From DASQPR01 sp035713725 (lineage in GTDB: Bacteria; Actinomycetota; Actinomycetes; Mycobacteriales; Micromonosporaceae), in NCBI GenBank assembly GCA_035713725.1, contig DASTMZ010000145.1:1-5966 (forward strand): a stretch of DNA of 5,966 nt. The letters are read 5' to 3'. The notes beneath the pieces are model-generated. The model was given only the letters and a program-made list of their open reading frames with translations, ran no database searches and was not told the origin of the DNA. Both the position numbers and the translations under genes were made by a program. Positions 1-5,816 of the stretch are shown here, piece by piece. Each line of letters opens with the position of its first letter. The stretch's first letter is position 1.

Positions 1-302
1 GCTTCCGCAGCGTGAACAGCCTCGTGGTCAACGTCGGGATCGTCGTGCTGATGGCACTCTGCGGCGTGAACGTGCCGCTCGGTGCATACCCGGCGCCGAT
101 CGCCTGGGTCTCCCGCTTCCTGCCGATCACTCACGGGCTGATCGCGGTGCGCGACGTGCTCGCCGGCAACCTCGGCGGCGCGGGACTGCAGGCGCTGGCC
201 GAGGGCGGCGTCGCGGCCGGCTGGCTGTGCCTGTGCGTGCTCACGTTCGGTTGGTTCGTGCAGCGCGGTCGCCGCAACGGATCGCTGGAGTACGCCACGT
301 GA
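1..302 (+). CDS. ABC-2 type transporter permease, C-terminal fragment (5' end outside window)
   Basis: Open frame entering from the left edge (first whole codon at base 3) and ending at TGA 300-302; about 99 residues are visible. It has a hydrophobic stretch (SLVVNVGIVVLMALCGV), then a loop with LGAYPAPIAWVSRFLPITHG followed by LIAVRDVLAG, and a last hydrophobic segment (GVAAGWLCLCVLTFGWFV) ending in a basic, probably cytoplasmic tail QRGRRNGSLEYAT. A proline-rich loop, an 'LP.THGL.A.RD' block and a final membrane helix are usual for the C-terminus of ABC-2 permeases of the drug, polysaccharide or antibiotic exporter type. The protein would sit in the cytoplasmic membrane and pair with an ATPase, probably encoded to the left. 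Substrate cannot be inferred. It converges on xfp with a 27-base gap. Family call is good; the exact subfamily is not. Confidence 0.75.
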   Translation, partial: FRSVNSLVVNVGIVVLMALCGVNVPLGAYPAPIAWVSRFLPITHGLIAVRDVLAGNLGGAGLQALAEGGVAAGWLCLCVLTFGWFVQRGRRNGSLEYAT

Positions 303-303
303 A

Positions 304-322
304 CGCCGCTCCAAGGGCGGCG
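304..322. terminator. GC-rich hairpin between convergent permease and xfp genes
   Basis: Arms CGCCGC (304-309) and GCGGCG (317-322) are perfect inverted repeats around a 7-base loop. They sit almost exactly in the 27-base gap between two convergent stop codons. No T-tract follows on either strand, so this would be the U-less type common in actinomycetes, usable from both sides. The stem is only 6 bp, so a terminator role is inferred from position. Confidence 0.45.
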
Positions 323-329
323 GTCCGGC

Positions 330-2690
330 TCAGCGGCCCGGCCACACCCAGTCGCGCACCTCGGGTAGGTCCTCGCCGGACCGTCGCACGTACGCCTCGT
401 GGTCGGCCAGCTTGTCGATCATCTGTTGGCGTAGGACGGCGGCCGTGCGGGCGAGTCCGGGTACCCGGTCGATGACGTCGATGACGAGGTGGAACCGGTC
501 CATGTCGTTGCGTACCAGCATGTCGAACGGTGTGGTGGTGGTGCCTTCCTCCTTGTACCCGCGCACATGCAGGTTGTGGTGTCCGGTCCGCTTGTACGTC
601 AACCGGTGGATCAGCGACGGGTAGCCGTGGTAGGCGAAGATGACGGGCCGGTCGGTGGTGAAGATCGCGTCGAACTCCGGATCGGGCAGACCGTGCGGAT
701 GCTCCGTTTCCGGCTGCAGCCGCATCAGGTCGACGACGTTGACCACCCGTACCCGCAGGTCGGGCAGTTGGTGGCGCAGCAGGTCGGCGGCGGCGAGGGC
801 CTCGACGGTCGGCACGTCACCGGCCGCGGCCAGCACCACCTCCGGGTCACCGCCGTCGTTGGACGCCCAGTCCCAAATGCCCAGCCCGCGCGCGCAGTGC
901 CGGTCGGCGTCGTCGATGTCGAGCCACGTGGTCTCCGGTTGCTTGCCGGCGACCACGACGTTGACGTAGTTACGGCTGCGCAGGCAGTGGTCGATCGTCG
1001 ACAGCAGCGTGTTCGCGTCCGGCGGCAGATAGACCCGCACGACCTCGGCCTTCTTGTTCATCACGTGGTCGATGAAGCCGGGGTCCTGGTGCGAGAAGCC
1101 GTTGTGGTCCTGCCGCCACACGTGCGAGGTCAGTAGATAGTTCAGCGACGGGATGGGACGCCGCCAGTCCAGATGCCGGCTGACCTTCAACCACTTGGCG
1201 TGCTGGTTGAACATCGAGTCGACGATGTGCACGAACGCCTCGTAGCAGTTGAACAGCCCGTGCCGGCCGGTGAGTAGATAGCCCTCCAGCAACCCCTGGC
1301 AGATGTGTTCGGAGAGCACCTCCATCACCCGGCCGTGCGGGTCGAGATTCTCATCCACCGGCAGCACGCTGGCGTGCCACGCCTTGCCGGTCACGGCGTA
1401 GACCGCGTCGAGCCGGTTCGACGCGGTCTCGTCCGGTCCGACGATGCGGAAGTTGCGGTAGGCCATGTTCGCCGCCATCACGTCACGCAACCAGCCGCCG
1501 AGCACCCGGGTCGGTTCGACCTTCGAGCCGGCCTTCACCCCGTGGGTGCGGAAGTCCGGCAGCTCCAGGTCGCGGGGATGCGCGCCGCCGAGCGTGTTCG
1601 GGTTCGCGCTGATCCGCAGCGTGCCGGTCGGTAGCCAGTCGACAACCTCGGGCCGCGGCGCGCCGCTCGCGTCGAACAGCTCCTCCGGTCGGTATGAGCG
1701 CATCCAGTCGATGAGCTGCGCGAGGTGCGCGCGATCGTCACGGGCGGCGGACAGCGGGACCTGATGCGCCCGCCAGGTGCCCTCGACCGGCTTGCCGTCG
1801 ACGACCTTCGGCCCGGTCCAACCCTTCGGTGTCCGTAGCACGATCATCGGCCAGCGTGGCCGGTCGGTGTCGCCGGTGTGCCGCGCCCGGTCCTGGATCG
1901 CGGCGATCTCGTCGAAGACCATGTCCAGCGTCGCCGCCAGTCTCTGATGGACGGCGGCGGGCTGGTCACCCTCGACCAAGAACGGTGCGTACCCGTAGCC
2001 GTACAGCAACGCGGCCAGTTCGTCGTCGCCGATGCGGGCCAGGATCGTCGGGTTCGCGATCTTGTACCCGTTCAGGTGCAGGATCGGCAACACCGCACCA
2101 TCACCGACCGGATCCAACAACTTGTTGATATGCCACGACGTGGCCAACGGACCGGTCTCCGCCTCACCATCACCGACCACACACGCCGCCACCAGATCCG
2201 GATTGTCCAACACCGCACCGTAGGCGTGCGCCAACGAATACCCCAGCTCACCACCCTCGTGAATCGAACCCGGCGTCTCCGGCGCCACATGCGACGGCAC
2301 CCCGCCCGGGAACGAGAACTGGGTGAACAACCGCGCCATACCCGGCTCGTCACGCGAGACCCGCGGATACACCTCGCTATAGGTGCCATCCAGCCACGCG
2401 TTGGCCACCAGACCCGGACCACCATGACCCGGACCCGCCACATAGATCACCTGCCGACCCCGGGCCGCGATGATCCGGTTCAGATGCGTATAGACCAGGT
2501 TCAGACCCGGTGTGGTACCCCAATGCCCCAACAACCGCGGCTTGACATCCTCCGAACTCAGCTCACGCCGCAACAACGGATTACCCATCAAATAGATCTG
2601 ACCCACCGACAGATAATTCGCCGCACGCCAATGCGCATCCATCCGCGCCAGCTCGGCCGGGGTCAATGGACTGCCGTCAACGATTCTCAT
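330..2690 (-). CDS. xfp: Phosphoketolase (xylulose-5-phosphate / fructose-6-phosphate), full length
   Basis: 786 residues, the usual length for the family. This thiamine-diphosphate enzyme cleaves xylulose-5-P (and often fructose-6-P) with phosphate to acetyl phosphate plus glyceraldehyde-3-P (or erythrose-4-P); it is cytosolic. Visible motifs: LGHWGTTPGLN (54-64), AGPGHGGPG (85-93), SIHEGGELGY (142-151), the family signature GDGEAETGPLATSWH (173-187), LNGYKIANPT (206-215), QGLLEGYLLTGRHG (465-478, with the Glu expected to contact the ThDP aminopyrimidine), QDHNGFSHQDPG (527-538) and the C-terminal domain with HNLHVRGYKEEGTTTTPFDM (705-724). No key motif is missing. The open frame continues 68 codons upstream, but ATG at 2690 is chosen: the protein then starts MRIVDGSPLTPAELARMDAHWRAANYL-like as in the family, and GGAGG lies 7 bases before it. 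The ATG overlaps the stop of the preceding reductase gene (ATGA), so translation is probably coupled. No acetate kinase or phosphotransacetylase gene lies in the window. Codon use in roughly the first 200 codons differs from the rest (see findings). Whether X5P or F6P is preferred cannot be read from sequence. Confidence 0.97.
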   Translation of the reverse strand: MRIVDGSPLTPAELARMDAHWRAANYLSVGQIYLMGNPLLRRELSSEDVKPRLLGHWGTTPGLNLVYTHLNRIIAARGRQVIYVAGPGHGGPGLVANAWLDGTYSEVYPRVSRDEPGMARLFTQFSFPGGVPSHVAPETPGSIHEGGELGYSLAHAYGAVLDNPDLVAACVVGDGEAETGPLATSWHINKLLDPVGDGAVLPILHLNGYKIANPTILARIGDDELAALLYGYGYAPFLVEGDQPAAVHQRLAATLDMVFDEIAAIQDRARHTGDTDRPRWPMIVLRTPKGWTGPKVVDGKPVEGTWRAHQVPLSAARDDRAHLAQLIDWMRSYRPEELFDASGAPRPEVVDWLPTGTLRISANPNTLGGAHPRDLELPDFRTHGVKAGSKVEPTRVLGGWLRDVMAANMAYRNFRIVGPDETASNRLDAVYAVTGKAWHASVLPVDENLDPHGRVMEVLSEHICQGLLEGYLLTGRHGLFNCYEAFVHIVDSMFNQHAKWLKVSRHLDWRRPIPSLNYLLTSHVWRQDHNGFSHQDPGFIDHVMNKKAEVVRVYLPPDANTLLSTIDHCLRSRNYVNVVVAGKQPETTWLDIDDADRHCARGLGIWDWASNDGGDPEVVLAAAGDVPTVEALAAADLLRHQLPDLRVRVVNVVDLMRLQPETEHPHGLPDPEFDAIFTTDRPVIFAYHGYPSLIHRLTYKRTGHHNLHVRGYKEEGTTTTPFDMLVRNDMDRFHLVIDVIDRVPGLARTAAVLRQQMIDKLADHEAYVRRSGEDLPEVRDWVWPGR

Positions 2691-3136
2691 GTGTCGCCCT
2701 CCAAGGGCGTCAAGTTTTCGATGAGGACCATCTGGTCGTCGGCTGCCGGGCGCAGGCCGTGCTGGCACTCGTACGCCGTCGCGGCGCCCGCGTATCGCGC
2801 GTCGCCGACGGAGATGACGCGAGCCGTGCCGGCGCGCGTCGCACCGTGACGGCGGACTTGCACGCCGTGCGGCTTGCGAAACGCGCGCCACCATGTCTTC
2901 GCAGCCGCGTCACCGACGAGGATGACCAGGTCATCGCCGTCGGCGGCGTACATGACCGGCAACGCGACGTGGCGACCCGAACGGGGCGCCTGGTAGGCGA
3001 CTTCGCACACATTGTCGTCGAGCAGCCGGTGCAGTGGCGACCGCAGCACCGCAAGAAGTGCGTGATTGAGGCCGGTGTGCCGGCGACGGTGCAGCAGTCG
3101 CTCCTCGTCGCAGACCGTGGTGTTGGCCAAGCGCAT
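2687..3136 (-). CDS. Ddn-like (DUF385) nitroreductase/quinone-reductase family protein, probably F420H2-dependent
   Basis: 149 residues from ATG 3136 to TGA 2687. The pattern SPLHRLLDDNVCEVAYQAPRSG-R (33-55), followed by VALPVMYAADGDDLVILVG (57-75) and KTWWRAFRKPHGVQVRRHG (80-98), is that of the split-barrel deazaflavin-dependent reductases related to M. tuberculosis Ddn, with the RSGR and KTWWR blocks of the fold. Members reduce quinones or nitro compounds with F420H2, often near the membrane; the physiological substrate here is unknown. The frame is open further upstream (to 3262), but that part overlaps the DUF6544 gene and has no family similarity. ATG 3136 lies 16 bases after the DUF6544 stop. 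Its ribosome site is weak (GGACGG about 7 bases upstream), so it probably relies on coupling to the upstream gene. The 3' end overlaps the xfp start by 4 bases. A flavin-binding relative of the same fold is an alternative to F420. Confidence 0.8.
   Translation of the reverse strand: MRLANTTVCDEERLLHRRRHTGLNHALLAVLRSPLHRLLDDNVCEVAYQAPRSGRHVALPVMYAADGDDLVILVGDAAAKTWWRAFRKPHGVQVRRHGATRAGTARVISVGDARYAGAATAYECQHGLRPAADDQMVLIENLTPLEGDT
2695..2709 (-). promoter_or_regulatory. xfp ribosome binding site inside a small hairpin
   Basis: On the minus strand the bases before the xfp ATG read CGCCCTTGGAGGGCG, then ACAC, then ATG. GGAGG is a near-ideal Shine-Dalgarno sequence 7 bases from the ATG, and it decides the xfp start. 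CGCCC and GGGCG are perfect 5-base arms around TTGGA, so part of the ribosome site can pair in the mRNA. The element lies inside the last codons of the upstream reductase gene. Ribosomes finishing that gene would open it, which fits translational coupling. Confidence 0.6.
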
Positions 3137-3152
3137 GATGCACCGTCCGGGG

Positions 3153-3887
3153 TTAGAGAGCCACGTAGTCGTCGATGGTGAAGCGGAAGAACTCGCCCGC
3201 TCGCCACCGTTTCGTGCCGAACCACCAGCCGACTCGGCCGGCACTCGGAATCGTGAAGTCACCGAAGGTTCGCTCCTGGTCGGCGACCATGCCGAACGGG
3301 ATCCAGCCGAAGTGGCCGGCGTCGCGGCCCCAACGAATGATGCTGACGTCGCGCAACCGCCCGTCGATGTCGGCGGAGAGCGTGACCCGGCCGTACCCGC
3401 CGTGGTGCGGGATCATGGCGACGGCGTGGCCGTCCTTATCGACGTGCCAATGCGTGCCACGGTCCGGCAACAGGTTGCCGGGCATCCAGATCGCCTGCTC
3501 GGCTAGGAATCGACCGAGCGCGCTCTGGTAAACGTCCGGTCCGGACTGCGTGATGACTGGAATCCTCCCGAAGAGCCGGAACCGGCTCGCGGCTGACGGT
3601 CCGCTCAATTCGTCGCTGCCGGCGAACAGGCCGCCCGCGACCCGAGCGGACCAGCGGAAGCGAGTGTTGTCCTCGATTACCTCTTCCGCCGTGAACGGGA
3701 GCCAGGCGCCGAGCTTGATGTGGCCATGCATGGTCATCCGCACGCTGTGCGGCAGCAGTACACCATGTGCCATGGCGTGCGTGAGGTACGCCGCTGCCGG
3801 CGCGGGCAGGTCGCGCAACATATCCGGCCGGAAGACACGGACATCGGAGACGGCCGTCGCGTCTCGCACATCCCAGGTCGTTGTCAT
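3153..3887 (-). CDS. DUF6544 (formerly DUF6920)-like protein, function unknown
   Basis: 244 residues from ATG 3887 to TAA 3153. Recognisable blocks: LRDLPAPAAAYLTHAMA (24-40), HSVRMTMHGHIKLGAWLPF followed by TAEEVI (47-71), FRWSARVAGGLFAGSDEL (77-94), a central GRFLAEQAIWMPGNLLP (125-141), then WHVDKDG, RVTLSADIDGRLRDV (167-181) and a C-terminal GRVGWWFGTKRWRAGEFFRF (217-236). Successive 'RMTMHGHIKLG', 'FRWSARV' and 'VTLSADIDGRL' strands suggest a mostly beta protein. No signal peptide or membrane helix is obvious. The frame is open 37 codons further upstream, but ATG 3887 has GGGAGG 5 bases before it, and the extension would run through the DosR-like box. It is first in the operon with the reductase (16-base gap) and xfp, so it probably acts in the same stress response. 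No biochemical role is known to me for the family; my family assignment rests on pattern recognition. Confidence 0.75.
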   Translation of the reverse strand: MTTTWDVRDATAVSDVRVFRPDMLRDLPAPAAAYLTHAMAHGVLLPHSVRMTMHGHIKLGAWLPFTAEEVIEDNTRFRWSARVAGGLFAGSDELSGPSAASRFRLFGRIPVITQSGPDVYQSALGRFLAEQAIWMPGNLLPDRGTHWHVDKDGHAVAMIPHHGGYGRVTLSADIDGRLRDVSIIRWGRDAGHFGWIPFGMVADQERTFGDFTIPSAGRVGWWFGTKRWRAGEFFRFTIDDYVAL

Positions 3888-4139
3888 GTTGACCTCCCGT
3901 GCGCCGTCCGCTCGTGCCGCGGCCACGTTCAGCGTCGCTGGCCGTCGATGGCTGGTGTAGGGGCGTAAGTCCCGTCCGGTCCGGGATCCAATCTGCACGC
4001 GGTCGCGCAGCGGACGGCTCGTAGCCGATGCCCGGAGGTCAGGTCCGGCCGAAGGACCCGTCGATGACTAGGCCGGACGACCCTGATCGCGATCCACACG
4101 GCGCGCTGAGCTGAACGTATAGGAAGGGAAGGAGACCCC
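3888..4139. promoter_or_regulatory. Divergent promoter region between the DUF6544-reductase-xfp operon and hsp20
   Basis: This 252-base stretch carries no credible gene and must hold the start signals for both directions. It contains a DosR-like box at 3959-3973, two weaker look-alikes (4045-4059 and 4070-4084), overlapping short inverted repeats (CCGGA 4032-4036 with TCCGG 4044-4048; GGTCC 4042-4046 with GGACC 4054-4058) and a perfect palindrome GATCGCGATC at 4085-4094. I could not place convincing -10/-35 boxes for either direction. TATAGG at 4118-4123 lies too close to the hsp20 start to serve as a -10. Confidence 0.75.
3959..3973 (-). promoter_or_regulatory. DosR(DevR)-like binding box upstream of the DUF6544-reductase-xfp operon
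   Basis: On the minus strand the site reads GGGACTTACGCCCCT. It fits the published mycobacterial dormancy-box consensus GGGACTTNNGNCCCT at all 12 defined positions. Against the symmetric form GGGACTWWAGTCCC it matches 12 of 14. It ends 71 bases before the ATG of the first operon gene, a plausible activator position; hsp20 starts 166 bases away on the other side. The surrounding genes (HspX-like, Acg-like, Usp, Ddn-like) are the classes controlled by DosR in mycobacteria, which strengthens the call. No regulator gene is in the window. Confidence 0.7.
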
Positions 4140-4571
4140 ATGTCCACCACATCTCGGTTGCTCAACGTCAGCCTCGCGCCGCTTGATTGGACACCGTTGG
4201 GATTGCGCCAGCGCGTGCCGGGCGCGGTGCGCATCGAAGAGATCATCGACGGGCCAAACTACGAGCTGCGTGCCGAGGCACCCGGACTCGACCCGGCCAA
4301 GGACATCACCGTGGTGTACCACGACGGTGCTCTGCGAATGGAGATCCGCCGGACCGACGTCCGCGAGAGCAAGGCCCACACGGAGTTCCATTACGGAACG
4401 TACGGCCGGACGGTAAGCCTGCCGGACGGCGTTGACGAGGACAGCATCACGGCGTCCTACCGCGACGGCATTCTCGAGATCACCGCGAAGATCGACGAGC
4501 CGACGCAGTCGTACCGCACCATTCCGGTGACGACCGAGGCGCTCAAGCCGGTCATGCGTGGCAAGCACTGA
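4140..4571 (+). CDS. hsp20: Small heat-shock protein, Hsp20/alpha-crystallin family (HspX-like)
   Basis: 143 residues, ATG 4140 to TGA 4569-4571, with AAGGAG 5 bases upstream. ATP-independent cytosolic holdase chaperone that forms oligomers and keeps unfolding proteins soluble. The alpha-crystallin domain runs from about residue 30 to 118: VRIEEIIDGPNYELRAEAPGL (30-50), then DPAKDITVVYHDGALRMEI, FHYGTYGRTVSLPDGVDED (83-101) and the hallmark YRDGILEITAKI (107-118, the G-I-L block). The tail holds an IPV (128-130), the I-x-V/I motif that docks into neighbouring subunits. Length and several blocks (YELRAEAPG-DP-KD, FxYGxxxRTVSLP-G-DED, DGIL) recall M. tuberculosis HspX (144 aa). It is divergent from the DUF6544 operon and convergent with an acg-like gene; hspX and acg are also neighbours in mycobacteria, although divergent there. 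Regulation by low oxygen or NO is an inference from that context and the nearby DosR-like box. Confidence 0.95.
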   Translation: MSTTSRLLNVSLAPLDWTPLGLRQRVPGAVRIEEIIDGPNYELRAEAPGLDPAKDITVVYHDGALRMEIRRTDVRESKAHTEFHYGTYGRTVSLPDGVDEDSITASYRDGILEITAKIDEPTQSYRTIPVTTEALKPVMRGKH

Positions 4572-4587
4572 CCACTCGCATCCAGAA

Positions 4588-4617
4588 CGGGGCGCGGTCC
4601 GTACGGATCGCGCCCCG
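4588..4617. terminator. Strong hairpin terminator between convergent hsp20 and acg-like genes
   Basis: Nine-base outer arms CGGGGCGCG (4588-4596) and CGCGCCCCG (4609-4617) enclose a G-T position (4597/4608) and the self-complementary TCCGTACGGA (4598-4607). In the hsp20 transcript the inner mismatch becomes a G-U pair, giving an almost unbroken stem of about 13 bp with a GUAC loop. In the opposite transcript it is an A-C mismatch. It fills the 53-base gap between the two stop codons, with no T-tract, as is common in actinomycetes. Confidence 0.85.
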
Positions 4618-4624
4618 CACCTCG

Positions 4625-5632
4625 TCATCGACTGGCGTTGGCTGGTTCGATCAGTTCGACAAAGTCAGTGACCGGTCGGCGCGGCGTCGAAGGAACCGGG
4701 TCGCCGTACCCGAGACGCAGGATCACCTGGGCGACGTGATCGGCGAACTCGTCGCCGAGCAGCGCGCGCAACTCGGGCTCCTCGGTCGGTGCCGAGATCG
4801 GTGTCGTGGCCACGCCCCGCACGGTCGCCGTGAGCAGCACCCGCTCCATCGCCTGCCCCGCACGCAGCCAGTCGCGGGGCTGGTCACCTGTCGTGTAGAG
4901 AATCGCGAGCGTGGGCGTGTGCTCGAACGGTCGCTGGTGGCGCGGGAGATCGGGATGGGCGGCACCGAAGTCGCGCAGTGGCAGCGTGCCGAATTGATCC
5001 AACGGACCGAACGAGTGGGCGGGAATGCCGGCGCGGGCGTCGAGCGGCACCGCCGTCCAGATCCGCAACTCCTCGATGTACTCCGCCGACTCACGCTGCC
5101 AACTGTTCGCCGTCTCGGCTATCGCGACCACCGACCGGCGGCCGAGGGCGTCCATCGTCACCAACGTCGCCCCCTCGACGCGCGCCGCCGCTGCCAATTG
5201 ATTGAGCACCTCGGCCCGAACTTCGATGTCGCGGAACGGACGCCGGTTGGTGCGGCGGAACGGAATCGCCCCGAACAGCGCGCGGATCGTCGCGTCTGGC
5301 CGGTGTCGGCCGCCAAGCCGGACCGACGCCGCGAGGTCCGGCCGGCTCGGATCGGGTAGCGGTATCGTCAACGGCACTCGCCCTCCGGCCAGGATCGCGA
5401 CCCGGAGATTGAGAACCGCAGCACCGACCGACATCCACGCCTCGCGACCGGTAGGGTCGATCGCGGCCAGCAGCCGGTCCCGGTCCAGCATGACGTCGAT
5501 CCGGTCACCGACGACGCGAAAGCGCCACGGCTGGCTGTTGTGTATCGACGGCGCCATGCCGGCGGCCTCGAGGCACGAGACCAACTTCCTTGACTGCGAC
5601 CCGTACGAATCGCTGTCCAAACCGAGTGTCAT
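4625..5632 (-). CDS. Acg-family nitroreductase-like flavoprotein (Rv2032/Rv3131 type)
   Basis: 335 residues, close to the ~330 of mycobacterial Acg proteins. ATG 5632 has GGAGG 6 bases upstream and is the first in-frame start. The N-terminal block MAPSIHNSQPWRF (26-38) is the Acg-family signature, where the Ser, His, Asn and Arg region would contact FMN phosphate. Further blocks are DPTGREAWMSVGAAVLNLRV (59-78), IPFRRTNRRPF (123-133), PTLAILYTTGDQPRDWLRAG (240-259), QAMERVLLTAT (260-270) and the C-terminal VILRLGYGDPVPSTPRRP (303-320). The two halves each resemble a nitroreductase repeat, so one chain may imitate the usual nitroreductase dimer. In mycobacteria these proteins are dormancy-regulon members proposed to bind or sequester FMN, and enzymatic reduction of nitro compounds has not been clearly shown; the same uncertainty applies here. 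It converges on hsp20 and lies 184 bases downstream of the usp gene on the same strand. Confidence 0.92.
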   Translation of the reverse strand: MTLGLDSDSYGSQSRKLVSCLEAAGMAPSIHNSQPWRFRVVGDRIDVMLDRDRLLAAIDPTGREAWMSVGAAVLNLRVAILAGGRVPLTIPLPDPSRPDLAASVRLGGRHRPDATIRALFGAIPFRRTNRRPFRDIEVRAEVLNQLAAAARVEGATLVTMDALGRRSVVAIAETANSWQRESAEYIEELRIWTAVPLDARAGIPAHSFGPLDQFGTLPLRDFGAAHPDLPRHQRPFEHTPTLAILYTTGDQPRDWLRAGQAMERVLLTATVRGVATTPISAPTEEPELRALLGDEFADHVAQVILRLGYGDPVPSTPRRPVTDFVELIEPANASR

Positions 5633-5816
5633 GGCGTGCCTCCGCGGTCGGTGAGTTTCGGGAGAGCCGGAGCATCAGTCGGGTCGGGCTGCCAGTGGCG
5701 CTCGGACGTATCCTTGCGCCACTGGTCGTGAGCCCGTCCCGAGTGACGGTGAAGCGGACCGCTGTGAGCCCGGTGCTCGAGCGCCGTGACGCGGTCGCGG
5801 TCCACCGGGGTGCGTA
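5633..5816 (-). promoter_or_regulatory. Intergenic region upstream of the acg-like gene
   Basis: This 184-base gap between the usp stop and the acg-like start holds no credible gene. It should contain the acg-like promoter or, if the two genes are co-transcribed, a processing or attenuation site. I found no full DosR-type box, only an isolated GTCCC half-site (5736-5740). A perfect inverted repeat occupies 5692-5725. AGCGG/CCGCT around one base (5753-5763) and a tandem GCGGTC (5791-5802) are also present and may be composition noise. Confidence 0.5.
5692..5725. repeat. Perfect 10-base inverted repeat, 14-base spacer
   Basis: Arms CCAGTGGCGC (5692-5701) and GCGCCACTGG (5716-5725) are exact reverse complements around TCGGACGTATCCTT. 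In RNA this would be a 10-bp stem with a 14-base loop. It lies 91 bases after the usp stop and 59 bases before the acg-like ATG. Its role may be a terminator for usp, a 5'-leader structure or a dimeric regulator operator. No T-tract follows. Confidence 0.7.

Noticed and set aside
309..2709. Identical 11-mer CTCCAAGGGCG on both sides of xfp (309-319 and 2699-2709), as if flanking direct repeats of an inserted gene
   Set aside because: A few 11-base matches are expected by chance among all pairs in a 6-kb GC-rich window. One copy lies inside the coding end of the reductase gene and xfp is translationally coupled to it, so an insertion is not supported.
1878..2849. Long + strand open frame (323 codons) opposite the 5' part of xfp
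   Set aside because: It lies antisense to a clear phosphoketolase with all its motifs. Its translation is Arg/Gln/His/Thr-rich without domain pattern, as expected from the complement of G/T-ending codons.
2691..2894. 68-codon N-terminal extension of xfp
   Set aside because: It overlaps the reductase gene in another frame, is Arg/Pro-rich, and the family start plus GGAGG lie at 2690.
4118..4123. TATAGG as a -10 box for hsp20
   Set aside because: It lies about 17 bases before the ATG and abuts the ribosome site, leaving no room for a normal leader; leaderless initiation would conflict with the good Shine-Dalgarno sequence.
4068..4628. Minus-strand open frame opposite hsp20
   Set aside because: It covers the hsp20 gene and the terminator hairpin, with low-complexity composition and no family resemblance. 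It is a shadow frame in high-GC DNA.
5727..5740. DosR-like box upstream of the acg-like gene
   Set aside because: Only the GTCCC half fits; 6 of 14 positions match the symmetric consensus overall, which is background level here.
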